From assembly GCA_038380795.1 (NCBI GenBank), contig CM076265.1:2764501-2828500 (forward strand): a stretch of DNA of 64,000 nucleotides, written 5' to 3'. The notes below the pieces were generated by a model. It was not told where the DNA came from and did not search any database. It worked only from the letters and a program-made list of their open reading frames with translations. Made by a program: the position numbers and the translations under genes. This stretch comes from Pyrocephalus nanus. Lineage: Eukaryota; Chordata; Aves; Passeriformes; Tyrannidae. Shown here in pieces: positions 32,001 to 44,688 of this stretch; position 1 is the stretch's first letter; each line of letters opens with the position of its first letter.

Positions 32001-35000
32001 TAAATAATTATGCTGATTAAGTGATTGCTGACTCTCTCTTTTAACAGACAGTATTCTGGAGTCCTAAAGCAGCACTTCAGTATTGTTGCACACATTATCT
32101 GTGTGTAAGTTCCACTCATTTCACAGAGTTCAATAAAGTCTCTCAAACACCTTCCTTGTTGGGGCACAAGCTGGACACAAATCTACTGCTGTGGAGAGAT
32201 CCTGTGACTGATTATGGCTGTCCCCATCCACAGGTTCCTGGTAGGTACACTATTTGCCAACAGTCCCCTTCCAGCAGCAAAGAGCAGTTTTTCTACACCT
32301 GTACACCAGTCTGGAGAACTCTTTTCTCAGTCAGATTAGTAATTACCACCGTTTGTATCTTAGCAGTTAATAATCCCAGCTAAAACTTGGGGTCATAAAA
32401 ATAGCCCTGTCTGGAATCAGCATTTTTCCCTCTGGTGTACACACAGGAAGGCAAACAGGGCAGGGAAGGGACAGAGAGCCCTCAGTAAACACCAGGGAAG
32501 AGCTGCAGCAAATGCTGGCCAGGAAGAACAGAGGTCAGACAAAACTTGGCAGCAGGGCTGAGGGGGACATGGCTGAGGTTTATTAAGCCATTACTGATTG
32601 TGGTCAATAGCTGCAAGGTGTGGGTTTTGTTAAGTAAGCAAGTCCCAAACTGTGTTCATAAATACTGTAAGTTAAGAATATAAGCCTGTTAAATTAGAAA
32701 GATCTGATCTTCCCTGTGCTGTGTTAAATTTAATGTGTTAAATTATGGTTTTTGTGGATGTGTTGAAATATAGAGGAAACCTATTTTTTATTGGTCTGAT
32801 TGAACAGTTTTAAATCCAGGTTTCTAAAAGCAGGTGCATAAGTCTGTAGTACACACTCCCTTCTTTCTTAGACTAAACTTTTTATTGAGAGGAGGTTGTG
32901 CTGGTTTCTTTTTGGTAAAAGAATAAATTAATAACGCAGATAATACGAGAAGGTAATTTAGTGTGACATAAAACTGCAGAATTGTTGGACCAGGAGAAGG
33001 AACCACGGTGGTTTATACAGAACCACTTTGCAGAGGCAAGAATCAGTGTAAGGATGGAAGGTCCATCTGTGCAGGAGGGTGGATGTTTTTACCAGCTCTG
33101 GATTTGCCTGTGAAATAACTCATTCAGCTTTCAGAGCAGCGAGTGATCAGTGCTGCTCACAGAGCCTCCCTCCAAAAAACACCGCTGATGAGTTATCCTT
33201 TCACAGCAAGTGGCTGGTGAGTCCAGCCTTTCCTTTCCATCTGCTTTGGCCAGGCAGTTAAGGAGGCAATTTTCCATACCTAACACCCAGCCATTAAAAA
33301 TGGACTGATGCCCTATTTTTAGATACTGTAAATAGAGATACCTTAAGACAAATGCGTCCTCTTATCAGTCCGTAAGGAACAGGTCCATAGCACCTGGAAT
33401 CTGTGGAATTCCTGAGATTGTCACCTTCTAACCAAACATGTCCTTTAGGCACCTGTGGTTAAGCAAGATTGAAATGTTAAAAAGAGAACAGAACAGAAAT
33501 GTAAGAAGCACAGTTTGCCTTACACCACCATATTTGCTGATTTCTGAACTCTGTATTTCATCACTGTGTAAATGAACTGATTTTTTAGGGAATCCAGTAA
33601 GACACACTGCCAGGTTTGGAGGGATGAGAAGGAGTGCTCCAAAGTATCTGTTCTATCATGTGCTCGAAAACCAATGGTTTGCAACAAAAAATCCAAAATG
33701 AAGATGTAAGAGGTTAGACCAATGTGACAGGGTCATTAATTTAATAGACTTCAAAAGAGGTCATTAGGATGTTGACTGAAAATCTGCCCTCCTGTCGCAG
33801 TAACAGCATGAACAGGGCAGCCACACACTCATCAACATCCTGGGGCCAGCACCAAGGCTAGACCTGTTAGTAGATTCATGATGAACTAACTGGTAATTGA
33901 TTGTGACATCAATTACGAATAATCTCATCATTTTATCGGAGTAGGCTTGTCAAAGTTCTAATTAAGATCACAGTTCATTCTATGTGCAGGCAGAATCCAC
34001 AACACATTATATTGCAATAATGATGATCACAAAACAGCAAATCCCTTTTTATAATTTGAAAATTAATGATGGTGACCTTATACTATATGACAAAGACCTT
34101 TCATTGCCCATATATATTATGCATTAACTATATTACATACCATGGATTCATGGCATTCACTGGCTGACTCAATGACAAAATGAGAAATAGCAACAGAGCT
34201 GTATTAGTCACCTAAATGAGAGTATAAAGCTTTCATGTATGAAAAAGGTGCTCCTGTAAGTCTTAAACTGAGATTTCTGCTTGGAAGGGAAAACATGTCA
34301 TGTTTTCTTGAAAACATTTCAGATACAAATAACCTTATAAGTTACCAAATAAAATCCTTAATAATCCTAATTGGGTTTTGTTTCTAAAATTCTAAGCCAG
34401 GCTGCAAATTTAAAAGAAGCAACATAATCTAGATAATATTTAAGACAGACTTTAAACTAACATACATTTTTCCAAAACCAAATATGTACTTGAAACATTC
34501 TTAATACCACAATTCAGAGAGGAAAAACAAAAACGGAAACTAGCTAAATAAATAAACAAATTATCTCAAATGGAACTCAAGAGTTTGAGCAGTATAAACA
34601 TGAATGTTTTACAATTAAGCCACACAGGCTCATACATGCAATAGTCTACACAGAGAGAATTCGTGGAGAAAAGACTAAACAAAATGTCAGAGGGCACAAA
34701 CCCTTCCCTCCAGACCAGCAATATGTCTAAATCCTTTTGAAACCTACTGGTCTCCTTCCAAAGGAAGGCCACTTCTTTTGTTTTAAACTGATCCACTGGT
34801 TCAGCCAAGCTCCTTCCATCCAGGAATTCCAGATTCAGCCTGTCTTGTCACCTTTGTTAGTTTGTAGGCTTATCAGATTGCTGGCACGTGCATGGAAGGG
34901 CCTTCCTCTGGGAAGACCAGCTGGTTTCAGCTTCCTGGCTTTGGCCCTCCTGCCACCCAAGCCGATTTGCAAACAAATAAACCAACCAGAAGTCAATTTC

Positions 35001-38000
35001 AAATAAATAAAATTTAAAAAGGCTCTAAAGTCAAAGGAACTGTGTGGAATATACACCTCCTCACACGTGGACATGTATTTTTGAAAGGTCTCTGGTTGAG
35101 GATGTACTGACTCCTATTTTCTTCCAAACTTTGCAGTGTACCCACCCTGTGTCCACACCTTACACGAGTTTGTTTTTCAGGTGCACATCACAGTACAGAG
35201 CAGTGTCCTGACCCTTCTGCTGCAAACTCCTGGTCCAGCACCTACCGGAACTACGAGCCATCCATCCAGCTGCAGTCACTGGGAAAGGCAATCCCAGCAA
35301 ATACACCCCCAGGAGAAGCAGGAATTGCTATGGTAGGAAGAGGGTTTTTTGTTAAATACAAAAGGCAAACCAAGGTTAACGTTCCATGTTACTGAAAAAG
35401 CATCACTGCTTGGAGCACACTCCTGTTCCACTCCCAGCCCTGCTGCTGCCTCTGCTTTCTTACTTCCCAAATTCAAAGGCAGAATGGGAAGCTCATCTTT
35501 TGTTACTTGAAATAAAGACCCACTCATAACTCAAGTATATCCAAACACTTCCTAGAACACTTCCCATTTTTATTCCATGCTCCAAAAGCATGAAAAACAC
35601 CATAAATTGCTTTTGCCAGCGATGGCGTAACACTCCTTCCAGCACTAGGAATAATTACTTGTCTACACAAGATGCTCACAGTTTGCATTCCAGGTGGAAC
35701 ATCTGCAGTGAATCATCTTCCTACATCCTGAAATTCACCACTAAAGGTACCCTTTTCTCCATGGAAAGTATGACAGGCCCCTGTACCTCTGAACTGGTTG
35801 TTCCTGTCACAGTGTATGATCCATCTAATACCTTTGTGTGGTGTCTGGCCACCATCTAGGCCCTTCACTGCAACCTAGAATTAAGACAAGCAATAAAAAT
35901 CACAAGAATTACTTGAAAATGTAAAACCAAATACCAGTGGCAGGCCATAACCACATCAGCGACCTCAGTGGGATTACTCACACTCAATATTAAGTTCAGT
36001 TCGAGTATCAACCTTTGCAGGATCAGGAGCCAACCTAAAACACTGCAAAGCTGTGCAAGCCTAGCTGGAATAAGATACAAAAGCATTAACTTGGGCTGGG
36101 CAGTGTTTCTGTTCTCCCACACACACAGAACTGCCATGTGAGAGTCTCCCAAGCCCACGAGCTGAATCCTCACGAGAGCCGTGGGTCACATGAGGAACCA
36201 GCAACTCCTCAGCAGGGCAGGTTCATGCCAAAAAGCCACCTCTGATTGTCTGCAGACTCCTCCCTTTGCCTCAGCAACCCCCGTGCCTCTGGTTTTGTGC
36301 AGATTATCCGAGGATTTATTTCCAAGGAGCAGCAGTTCTCAGGCAGAACCGGTTGTCTGCGGGGCAGCTTAGACGTGTGGGAATAAAGGACACCATCAGG
36401 CACGACCCTCCCCTTCTCCCTTCCCAGGCTCCAGCTCAGGAGAGCAAGAGTATCCCTGAGAACAAGTGAGCCTGAAGCAGGAGCTCAGAATTCTCTTTCA
36501 CCTCAGATAAATAAACATCTTTCACTGCGACATTCCGGCTAAATTTGCAGAGCTGTTGCCATTTACTCAGTGGAGCAGTTAAAGTGGCAAGACTGAAGTA
36601 CAGGGCAGGTATCTGATGCACACCTACTGGCATAAAACATTAATGACATGGGGAAGTGGGATCAGCAAATAATTACACTCTTCTGGTAGCACTACATGAC
36701 ACCAAACTTTTTTTTCTTTGGTTGCTCTCACCGTCCTCAAAAGATGAGAGCCCTGCGCTGCATTAACTGGCATAGCAGAAAACTGCAAATAAAATTAACA
36801 GATTGAATTGTCTGCCTCAAAAACACCCCCAAACCCAAGCAAACGCAACCAGGCTCCTGTGGTTTGGGTTTTTTGTTTCGGTGCAGTTTTTGTTTGTGAT
36901 TTTAGGGGCCATATAAACACGAATCCCTCGCAGCCTCAAAGCCCATCAGCACGTACGGTCAGCTGGGAGCAGACGAAGCCCGAACTTCCCTGAGGTCACA
37001 GGTATTCACATCACCTCCAGCGATATCAAAGTTTCCAACTTAAGAAGAACTTTTAAATCACTGCCATCTTTTCTTTTCAGTTCAGAGGCTTCCTTCTTGA
37101 GCTACGATAAGAACTAATCTCGGCGCTGGACAAAAGAATAAAGTCTGCGAGTTCTCATCTATCCCTGCTAAGGTCTATTTAAGTGCCTCCTACTTTGGTA
37201 CGAGCAACAAATGTAATTGCTTCATGGCCTGCGGGTGTTCACTGAACAAAAGGAGCTTTTGTGAATAAACCACAGGTGTTACCTTTCTTGATTAAAGTGA
37301 AATATGATGAAAGATTCTACAATATCGAATGACAAATTTACTAACTACTGATTAAATTGCCTTATTTAAGTAAATTGCATCTAGTTAGGATAAAATATAC
37401 ACCATAGAAATGCGGGAGTTTGTTTTATCGCTCTATACTTAAAGTCTCACATAACTACTCCTTAATCCTTTATTTATTAATTCAGGACCAAGACTGAATA
37501 ATGCTTAACAAATCCTTTTTTTAATGATCCAGTTGCTCTAGGCACCGTTTCTGTAGGCTTATCATAAATGTTGTTCATATTAAGGTTGCCATCTGTACAA
37601 AACCCAACAACATTAATTAGCTCAGCATTTTCAAAACCAGCACAAGCATTTGCATTTACTTTTTTGTGCTGAAAAAGCCATGGAGTTGTAGCACCCACAC
37701 TGGAACTTAAAACACATCTCAAATCCACATCTTCTGTGTATCACTTAAAGGCTGAAATACTGGAATTTAATAATTCAAACTCTTGCATGCTTTGTTTACT
37801 TTACTTCCATAAGTATTCTCATATGATCTAGATCATACTGTTAAACACACAGGCCTGAATCAGCCTGATAAGCTACATATCTGATTTTTAAAATCTCTAG
37901 CTGCAACTCTAAATGGAAATTATTAATCATCTTTCCTTTTCTAAAACTATAATCGGTTAAAAATTCAAACTGACTTGTTCATGTTCATGGATCAAAAATT

Positions 38001-41000
38001 TCAACCCCAAATCTAGCCACATTTAGGAACTTTTGAAAAAAAAATCAGAACATGTCAGTGATTCATCACTCCAGACTATTAATTAGCTTTCTCAATTTAC
38101 AGAAGAGCAGTATTTTGGAAGAAAATATTGATTGCACATCCAGCAAAGACTACTTAGCAGTTTGCACAGACCTTTCTCACAGCAGTAATTAGGAAGGATT
38201 TGATTCTTTTCTTCTCCAGAAACCAGATGATGTAACAGGGTCACCCAAAACACAGCTTTGAGAACAACAACAAAAAAACCCAACCCTGTGGGTTCAAACC
38301 CCAACTCCCTGGTTGGTTTCATCATCCTGAGCAGCTCCCGAAAAGTTATTCCTGAACTCCGAGCGGAGGAATAACAGGATCATGAAATCCCGAAGGTTCA
38401 AACTGATCTGAGCAGCACAGACAAAGCTGAACTCTGAGCAAAAACACGTAGTGCTAGAAATTCAGACACGAGTCACTCGGAACGATCGTCCCTCACAATC
38501 AGGGAGGGGATTTCTCCAAGGTTCCCGCTCAGGCATGAAGTGGCAGCACAGGAGCAGCAGGGCAGTGTCAGAGCTGCACTTGGCCTGCACTCAAGACCAG
38601 CTGATAGAGCAGCTGCCTCCTCTTGGCTCAGACTGTGGGGGAGAAGGAGCTGCTGGAGAAGGATGAGAGACCTCGGTGAGGAGCCTCTCTCTGAGGAGCC
38701 TCTCTCTGAGGAGCCTCTCTCTGCTGCCCCGTGCCCAGGCCACGGTGCAGGCACTGCCCTCCCCCCTGAGCACACACTGAACCCAAGCCCTGCTACTCGT
38801 GAAATACCAAAACTAAAACTGCAAAGACAATCCACAGAAGGAGAGCAGAAGAAGCCCTGGAAATATTGGTTAGTAGGTTGGTAAAATTCTTTGTGTTTCT
38901 TTTCCCTTCGATAATTTAGTTTTGGCAAATCAGAGTTTCGATCTTTAATTACTTCTCGGACATGTCAAGATTAGCTTGAGTCATGAACTCTCTGCTGGGA
39001 TATGGAGTGATCTGCAAACTGCACAGATCTGCAAACCAAACAATTATTGCAAGTCAGTCCTCCTCTCACACCAGACATTTAGCACAGCCACACTGGTTAA
39101 AATTATGGCATAACTTTCTCTCAGGTCTCTGGAACACTAGAACTAAGGAGAAGGAAATTTCTTACTCCTCCTCCTGATCAGCAACAATTAAAACTGACTT
39201 TATTGACGTACTAAACCATGAGTGTAAATTAGCTATTTAGACACTCAGAACAAAGCAAAAAGAACTAGAGTTTTGGCAAGTTTATTTTTAACAGCTATTC
39301 AGGATATTTTAAAGGGACTATCCAATGGCACCAAGTGCCCTAAAATATGAACTCCCTTCTCGGTGTCCCCAAACCTGCAGAACTCTCTAGCAGTGATGAT
39401 GGTGCGATGTTTGCACGGTGTTACCCTCAGCAGCCACACCATATCCTTGCAGCACATGACAAGGGCTGTGGAGGAGTTAACTCGTGCGATGTGCAAACAG
39501 GGGGAGATGCATTATCAGGGAGCGGTGTCAGCTCCGGAGCACAGCGCAGGATGCAGGGATGCCATCTCCGCAATGAGCCTCCTTTTAGCACAAGGTAAAC
39601 ACCTCCCCCCCTCCCCTCAGCCCCGCTGCCAGCATTAGTGCTGAGCTGTGATTGATCACCGGCACGGCGTTGCTGAGATATGGATTTGTATCGCGGCTTT
39701 TTATCACCGGCACTCGCACGAGGCAGTTCCTTATTTACAGACCCTGGCTCTATTAAGTGACATTATTAGGGACTACTTTTGTTTAAGTGACACGAAGGCC
39801 GGGCATATTGGTGGTTTATGGCATACAAGCTGTTTTAATCTGATGGCTTCCCCCTCACTTTTTTCAGCTTGTAAATAGGAGCTGCAGCACAAGAACATAT
39901 GGCACTCAAGAAATTAAAGCTAAAGTAAATGGCATTAAAACAAATTCAAATACAACAATGGGATACTCCATCTGAATTATAAACCTGGATCTGTATTAAG
40001 ACTTTTCAAAACAGGAGATAAAAGGCTAAATATGAAAAATAACCTTTCAGCTGTTGGTTTTGGGGTTTTTTTAAATACCATTTCAGGGGTTTCCTGTATT
40101 AATTTCCTTATTAATCCCCATTATTTAGTTCTTATTGTTAAATTAATAAATCAGTACAGATATTTTTTAATAACTGAAACTAGGTGTGAATACCTCATTC
40201 CTAAAAATGAGTTGTGCACCTTTTTAACTTCTGGGTTCTATCACATTGCTTCTGATACAGTAAAAATACATTAGGCATTCTTAAATGTTTATCACAGCAA
40301 ACACACTTGCCTGTATTTATAAATGTTTACAAAAACCAAAAGAACCCAGCAAAGCTGCCAGCCTAATGCTCACACTGCATACCAGATACCAACAAAATCG
40401 TGCACCATAAAGAGTCCAAAGAGAAGACATTTCTTATGTACCTAAACTGTAATTTAGGCATATGGTTAATTTGTACCAATCAGTTTTATATAACAACTTC
40501 AGTTAAGTACAGCAGCAAAAGTATTTTTCAAACCACTGTTAAGACTTTCACATCATCACCACTGCTATACTGCATTTCTACTCAGCTGAAATACTTCTTT
40601 TCAGGACAACTTCTTCAACTTATGTATGATTTTCTTTGTTTGTTTCCTTTTTATTATAGCCTGGAAGGTTGGTTTGTTGTGTTAGGTTGTTCTGTTTTGG
40701 TGGGTTTTGTGTGTTGGTTTTTTTTAATCTACAGGTTGTTTGCAGCAAAAAATATCTCACTGTGTAATTTTACAGAGAGCATTCCACCCTCAGCTGCATT
40801 AAGTACATTGTCCTGACATAATTCCACCATAAAACCTACCCACCAGCAAAAATCCCCAAACCTGACCAAACACCAGCACAGAATGAGGCAAGAGGTCTGA
40901 GCTGCCTAAATTGGTAATATTTCTGCCCCCTGATGCTTCACATTTACTGTAATGGGTCTGCAAACGTGACAGTAACTATTCACTACCCAAAAACAGGAGA

Positions 41001-44000
41001 CGAGCAGTCAAGGAAAGCTGAGCAGTTCACAGTAATAAAAACAAGGAATCCTCTGACCTCACACACTTTGGAGTCACAGCATTCACACCCCACCTGGAGA
41101 TTTCTCATTTGGGGAAAAAAAAGCAGTTAGCAGCCAAATAAGAACAACAAAACTCATGACACTTCCTAGGCTTTGCTGCAGTGGCACCTTTACCTCCCCC
41201 TCAAGGCAGCACTCCTGGCCATTTGGAATCCTAGCTGAGGCTTTTCCTCAATTTGGGCAATCCTTTTTTTAAAAAACCTGACTCAGGCAAGTACCAACCA
41301 AACAAACAGCCAGTTCTCTGTGCATCTGCTGCTCTTATTTGCTTTGAGGAATTCTTGTGTTTGAATTCAAAGTGCCCAGCAGAGTGATTCACTAAAATAA
41401 GGAATGTGATTAGCTAATTGCCTAAACACAGACACATATCTTCCCCCCCCCTCCCCAACAGGAACAATTAGTGAATAATTCAGCCTAAGCTATGAACCTA
41501 AAGTGCAGATATCTATGTTGAGAACATGCTGTTCTGTAAAGGAAGTGTCTCCTGAACAGATGGGAAGATCTACCTTTTCAACCACTAAACACAGGAGGAA
41601 AACAGATAGGCAGCAACAACAACGAAAGAATTTCCATTTAGATCCTTTCTCCCCCCGGATACAATTTATGATGGAAGAATTACAAAAGCTCTGCTGTATT
41701 TCCATACATTAACCTGTATGAAAGCAGGAAATGGACTCTGCATTCCCCATCCACTCCCTCTCCCCACATTATGGCTTAAAACTGGAGACAAGGAATCTCG
41801 CACCCAGGGCAGAAATTGCTCTGCTGGATATTTATCTGGTTGCTCCAGGGCTTCCAGAAAAGCTGACATCCTGTTTAGTACCAACCCTTCCTGAACTTCC
41901 TTCTCAGGACAAAGACAAGTGAGGAACAAGATGCTCAGAGAAACTCAGTTTGTGTCTTCTGTCAGTGTACAGAGAAGTCAATTCAGGTTCCCATTTCAGG
42001 TTGGTCTGCTCTGGGAAATTCATGTTTTATTGCAATGACCAGCTCCATCAGAGCCAGAGAATTTCTTCAGCGTGGTAAGAAAGGTGGCTTGGTGCTCTTT
42101 GGGGGTTTTTGTAGATTTTTTCCTTGGTTAGACAGTTAACACAATTTGATTTATGGGAAAAACTAAATGTTCATCTGCTGGGCTCCACAAGGTGCTGAAC
42201 AGAGGTAATGGTCAAACACACTTTTGGGACAAGAAAAACCCTTTTAAAGGGTTCACATTTTTCTGTGATCATGATTCCTGATGATTTTTCTAACGACAGC
42301 CTAAAAAGAAGTTGCTGAAAACATTAGTCACAGCTCTTTCCAAGCTTCTGTGAAGTGGATCTGCAGAAGGACAAGTGAGCTTTAAGGTTATTTCCCCCTT
42401 TTCATTTCATCTTGTGTTAACCTGGCTTTTTGGACAAGTTAGGAAAATTACTGCTTTTCCAACCATACTGGGGAAAACTAAAATATTATTACATTGAAAT
42501 CCAGAGACATACACCAAAATGTGATTCTGAAAAAATCCCACAGCTATTGCAGAGGCAAATACTCACTTCTTAGCACTTAAAACACACAAACAATTTTGCC
42601 TGAAGAACAAGCCCCTGAGTCTGCCACCTGCACTGCACTTTATGCAGAGAATTTCAGAGTATTCTTCCAGGGAAGAAGACCTAAGCAAAGGGCAGAACAA
42701 AAAACATTATCTGCCCACACTTCCTACAGAGGCAAAAGGCACTGAGAGAGACAGCTTGCCATACACAGAGTTTAAAATGACAACATTTTACTGTACATAT
42801 ACAAGAAGAAATAATAATTTATGAATGTCATCATTTATGATTCATGACGATACTCAGGTATTGCAAATCCTTTGCAGACTACCAGGCCTACTTAAGTAAT
42901 CATTAATTTACAAAGCAAGAAACTCTAATACTTACATAGCTGTGACTCTTGAGGAAATCTGAAGGGTTGCTTGTGCAGACTTTATCCCCTTCCAAGCCAA
43001 TTACTCTTTTACAGATATTTGATTTGGGGTCATTTGGGCTTTTCACAATTACAATATCTCCTCTGAGATGAAAAAAAAAACAAAAAAACAGAAACAAACG
43101 GAACAACTCTTAAGTACAAACTGTTTGGCTGAGCACAAGAGCATCAGTGTGTATGCTCCAAATATATCCAGGCAAATAAGTTCCCTTCTGCTTAAAATTC
43201 TTGTCTACAGTTTTGGTTTCTTCAGTTTTACTCAGGGTGTAATTTTACACAGAGGTCTAAAAGCGACTTTTTGTTCATTTAGATTGTTTATGAAACATTT
43301 AAGACTACAGCCTAAGGACAGTAATACCTATATCTTGCTTCTCAAGTGAGACAAAAATGCTCAGAGGAGAAGTTACAGTCCCACAATAGAACCACTTGGG
43401 GGGGGAAAGGATTTTCTCCATTTTTCGGACAGAGCTGTAAAAGTGACATGGACTTTATCCTAAATTAATTCTGACAAGCTGTTTGATGGGCTGTGTGTGC
43501 TGATAACTTTAACCTCCATCAAACACAAGGCAAAGTTACCATTCAGAAGCACAAAAATATAGGAAAAGTAAAGGACAGATGGAAGGTGGTTACTGGCAGG
43601 CTCTGGCAAAGGGGCTGTCAAATCCAGGAGCGTACTTTCGGATGCAGTAAAAGTGGCGGCTCAGGTTCTCCGAAAACACCACATCAGAATTGTGAATGGT
43701 CGGTTCCATCGAAGGTCCAGAACACTGAAAATCGGAAATAAACGAGAAAAAGACTACTATTGCAAATCATTTTTATCCGGAATACATTAATAGTTTAATT
43801 ATTTGCTAATAAATTTGAAAAGATAATGTAGAGAACAACTAAAAATTGAGATCCTCCAAGGAATGTGATACATCTAAAAGCTGAGCTCCTCTAACTGTGC
43901 CACAGCTCCACGTCTGCTTGGGGTTGGTCCTGAACTGTGCTGGGTGCCACAGGTCCCTAAGGATTCATTTCAGCACCTAAATCTCTAAGAAATTACGAGG

Positions 44001-44607
44001 AGCAGCACTCAGAGCTCTGCCTGGTTACCCCTTCCTTCAGCCTCTGTAGAACAGATTCATCACAGGGGCTGCAAGAGCAGCTCACAGCCACACTCCCCCG
44101 TCACCAGCAGCAGTATCTGCTGGAAAAGGGCTTGGGGAGGAGGGGGAAGGAGCATAAAACACCCAGAAATTTGGCCAGAGGTGGAAACAAGAGCATTTCC
44201 TATTGGTGACTCCAGCCTTTCTTACAGGATGAACTGTAAGATGAACATCTGCAAAATTGCTTACTGATAGTTTCCCGTTTCCTTCAGTGATGGCTCAAGC
44301 AATAGGGCACCAAGAAATATGAGTGCCTAAAGCAGAAATAACTTTCATAAGGGCTGGACCTGCCCCCCCCAAAAAAAACAGGCATTTACTAATCACGCCT
44401 TCAAAGAGAACTGAGAAACGTGAGATACCGACACGCTCACATAAAACAATTCCAGTCCCACAGCTTCATTTTCTTCGAAACGTCAGGAAAATGAAACGTT
44501 ACCACGACAATCCCTCCGAGGTACTCGAAGGCACAGTGTGCTATGCAGCCATACTGCACAGTGTAGCCCAGGAAGCGGCAGGTTCTCCCTAGGGCATCGC
44601 GGAGCAT
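28932..44607 (-). CDS. IMMP1L: IMMP1L, mitochondrial inner membrane peptidase subunit 1, five coding exons
   Basis: The spliced minus-strand coding sequence is 44607-44503, 43724-43636, 43062-42936, 33452-33342 and 29000-28932: 501 nt, 166 residues, the same length as human IMMP1L. Phases agree (0, 2, 0, 0). It is a type I (S26) signal peptidase of the inner mitochondrial membrane, which removes sorting signals from proteins sent to the intermembrane space, working with IMMP2L. One membrane segment lies at about residues 11-35. The serine/lysine dyad is visible: S40 in SGPSMEPT and K83 in [12 protein letters not shown]. The conserved GDN...DSR box follows at 117-127. The start is fixed by an in-frame TGA in the same exon and by A at -3. 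It shares its promoter with ELP4 and converges on DNAJC24. Confidence 0.96.
29001..33341 (-). other. IMMP1L: IMMP1L intron between coding exons 4 and 5 (4.3 kb)
   Basis: Donor gtatct at 33341, acceptor at 29001. The intron is mixed in composition, with a GC-richer stretch at about 29850-30530. I recognise no exon, RNA gene or transposon in it. Confidence 0.85.
33342..33452 (-). CDS. IMMP1L: IMMP1L fourth coding exon
   Basis: The acceptor on minus is aaccacag and the donor is AAG|gtatct. It encodes residues 108-144, containing [19 protein letters not shown], the conserved box that packs near the peptidase active site. This exon did not stand out as a long open frame and was found by matching the protein family. 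Confidence 0.95.
36880..37310. promoter_or_regulatory. Candidate conserved non-coding element
   Basis: Complex sequence with retained CpGs (cgtacggtcagctgg, gcagacgaagcccgaac, atctcggcgctgg, cgagttc, tacgagc, gcgggtg), bounded by AT-rich DNA. There is no coding potential with splice sites. It is a candidate long-range enhancer by composition and position. Confidence 0.35.
38678..38722. repeat. 15-bp tandem repeat, three perfect copies
   Basis: Three exact head-to-tail copies of gaggagcctctctct lie in an IMMP1L intron. They explain the repeated SEEPL-like residues in the open frames of both strands here. Confidence 0.95.
39320..39870. promoter_or_regulatory. Candidate conserved non-coding element
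   Basis: About 550 bases rich in CpG for this intron (gatggtgcgatgtttgcacg, gctccggagcacagcgc, tcaccggcacggcgttgc, tatcgcggc, cactcgcacgagg), interrupted by a C-rich run near 39601. It includes TGATTGATCA at 39649-39658, a PBX/MEIS-like sequence. No splice-supported frame. This is one of the stronger enhancer candidates by eye. Confidence 0.4.
42936..43062 (-). CDS. IMMP1L: IMMP1L third coding exon
   Basis: The acceptor on minus is catctcag and the donor is CTAT|gtaagt. It completes codon 65 and encodes residues 66-107, including [18 protein letters not shown] with catalytic lysine 83 and RVIGLEGDK. Confidence 0.96.
43636..43724 (-). CDS. IMMP1L: IMMP1L second coding exon
   Basis: The acceptor on minus is gattttcag and the donor is CGAAA|gtacgc. 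It encodes residues 36-64 and two bases of codon 65, beginning CSGPSMEPT with nucleophile serine 40. Codon 65 becomes AAA (lysine) across the junction where human has arginine. Confidence 0.95.
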
Positions 44608-44640
44608 CCTCCAGCGTCCCGTCGGTCAGCTGGCCCCGGC
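44503..44640 (-). CDS. IMMP1L: IMMP1L first coding exon
   Basis: The acceptor on minus is ctggtccccacag, so 33 bases of 5' UTR with an in-frame TGA precede ATG at 44607-44605. The donor is GTG|gtaacg. It encodes residues 1-35, [20 protein letters not shown] and the hydrophobic segment that follows. Confidence 0.94.
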
Positions 44641-44660
44641 CTGTGGGGACCAGAGCAGCG

Positions 44661-44688
44661 TCAGTCAGTCAGTCAGTCAGTCAGTCAC
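44661..44688. repeat. (TCAG)n tetranucleotide repeat in the branch-point window of an IMMP1L acceptor
   Basis: Six TCAG units followed by TCAC. On the IMMP1L strand it reads as repeated CTGAC motifs 21 to 41 nt upstream of the exon. Confidence 0.95.

Larger units (their letters stand above)
33453..42935 (-). other. IMMP1L: IMMP1L intron between coding exons 3 and 4 (9.5 kb)
   Basis: An AT-rich intron with no other exon that I can recognise. It contains two CpG-retaining candidate elements (36880-37310 and 39320-39870), a 15-bp triplicate repeat at 38678-38722 and scattered T- and A-runs. Confidence 0.85.

Noticed and set aside
38473..38928. 151-codon minus frame with repeated ERGSS-like residues
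   Set aside because: The repeated part is the translation of the 15-bp triplicate DNA repeat; there is no domain and no splice support.
43493..43741. 82-codon plus open frame
   Set aside because: It is the antisense shadow of IMMP1L coding exon 2.
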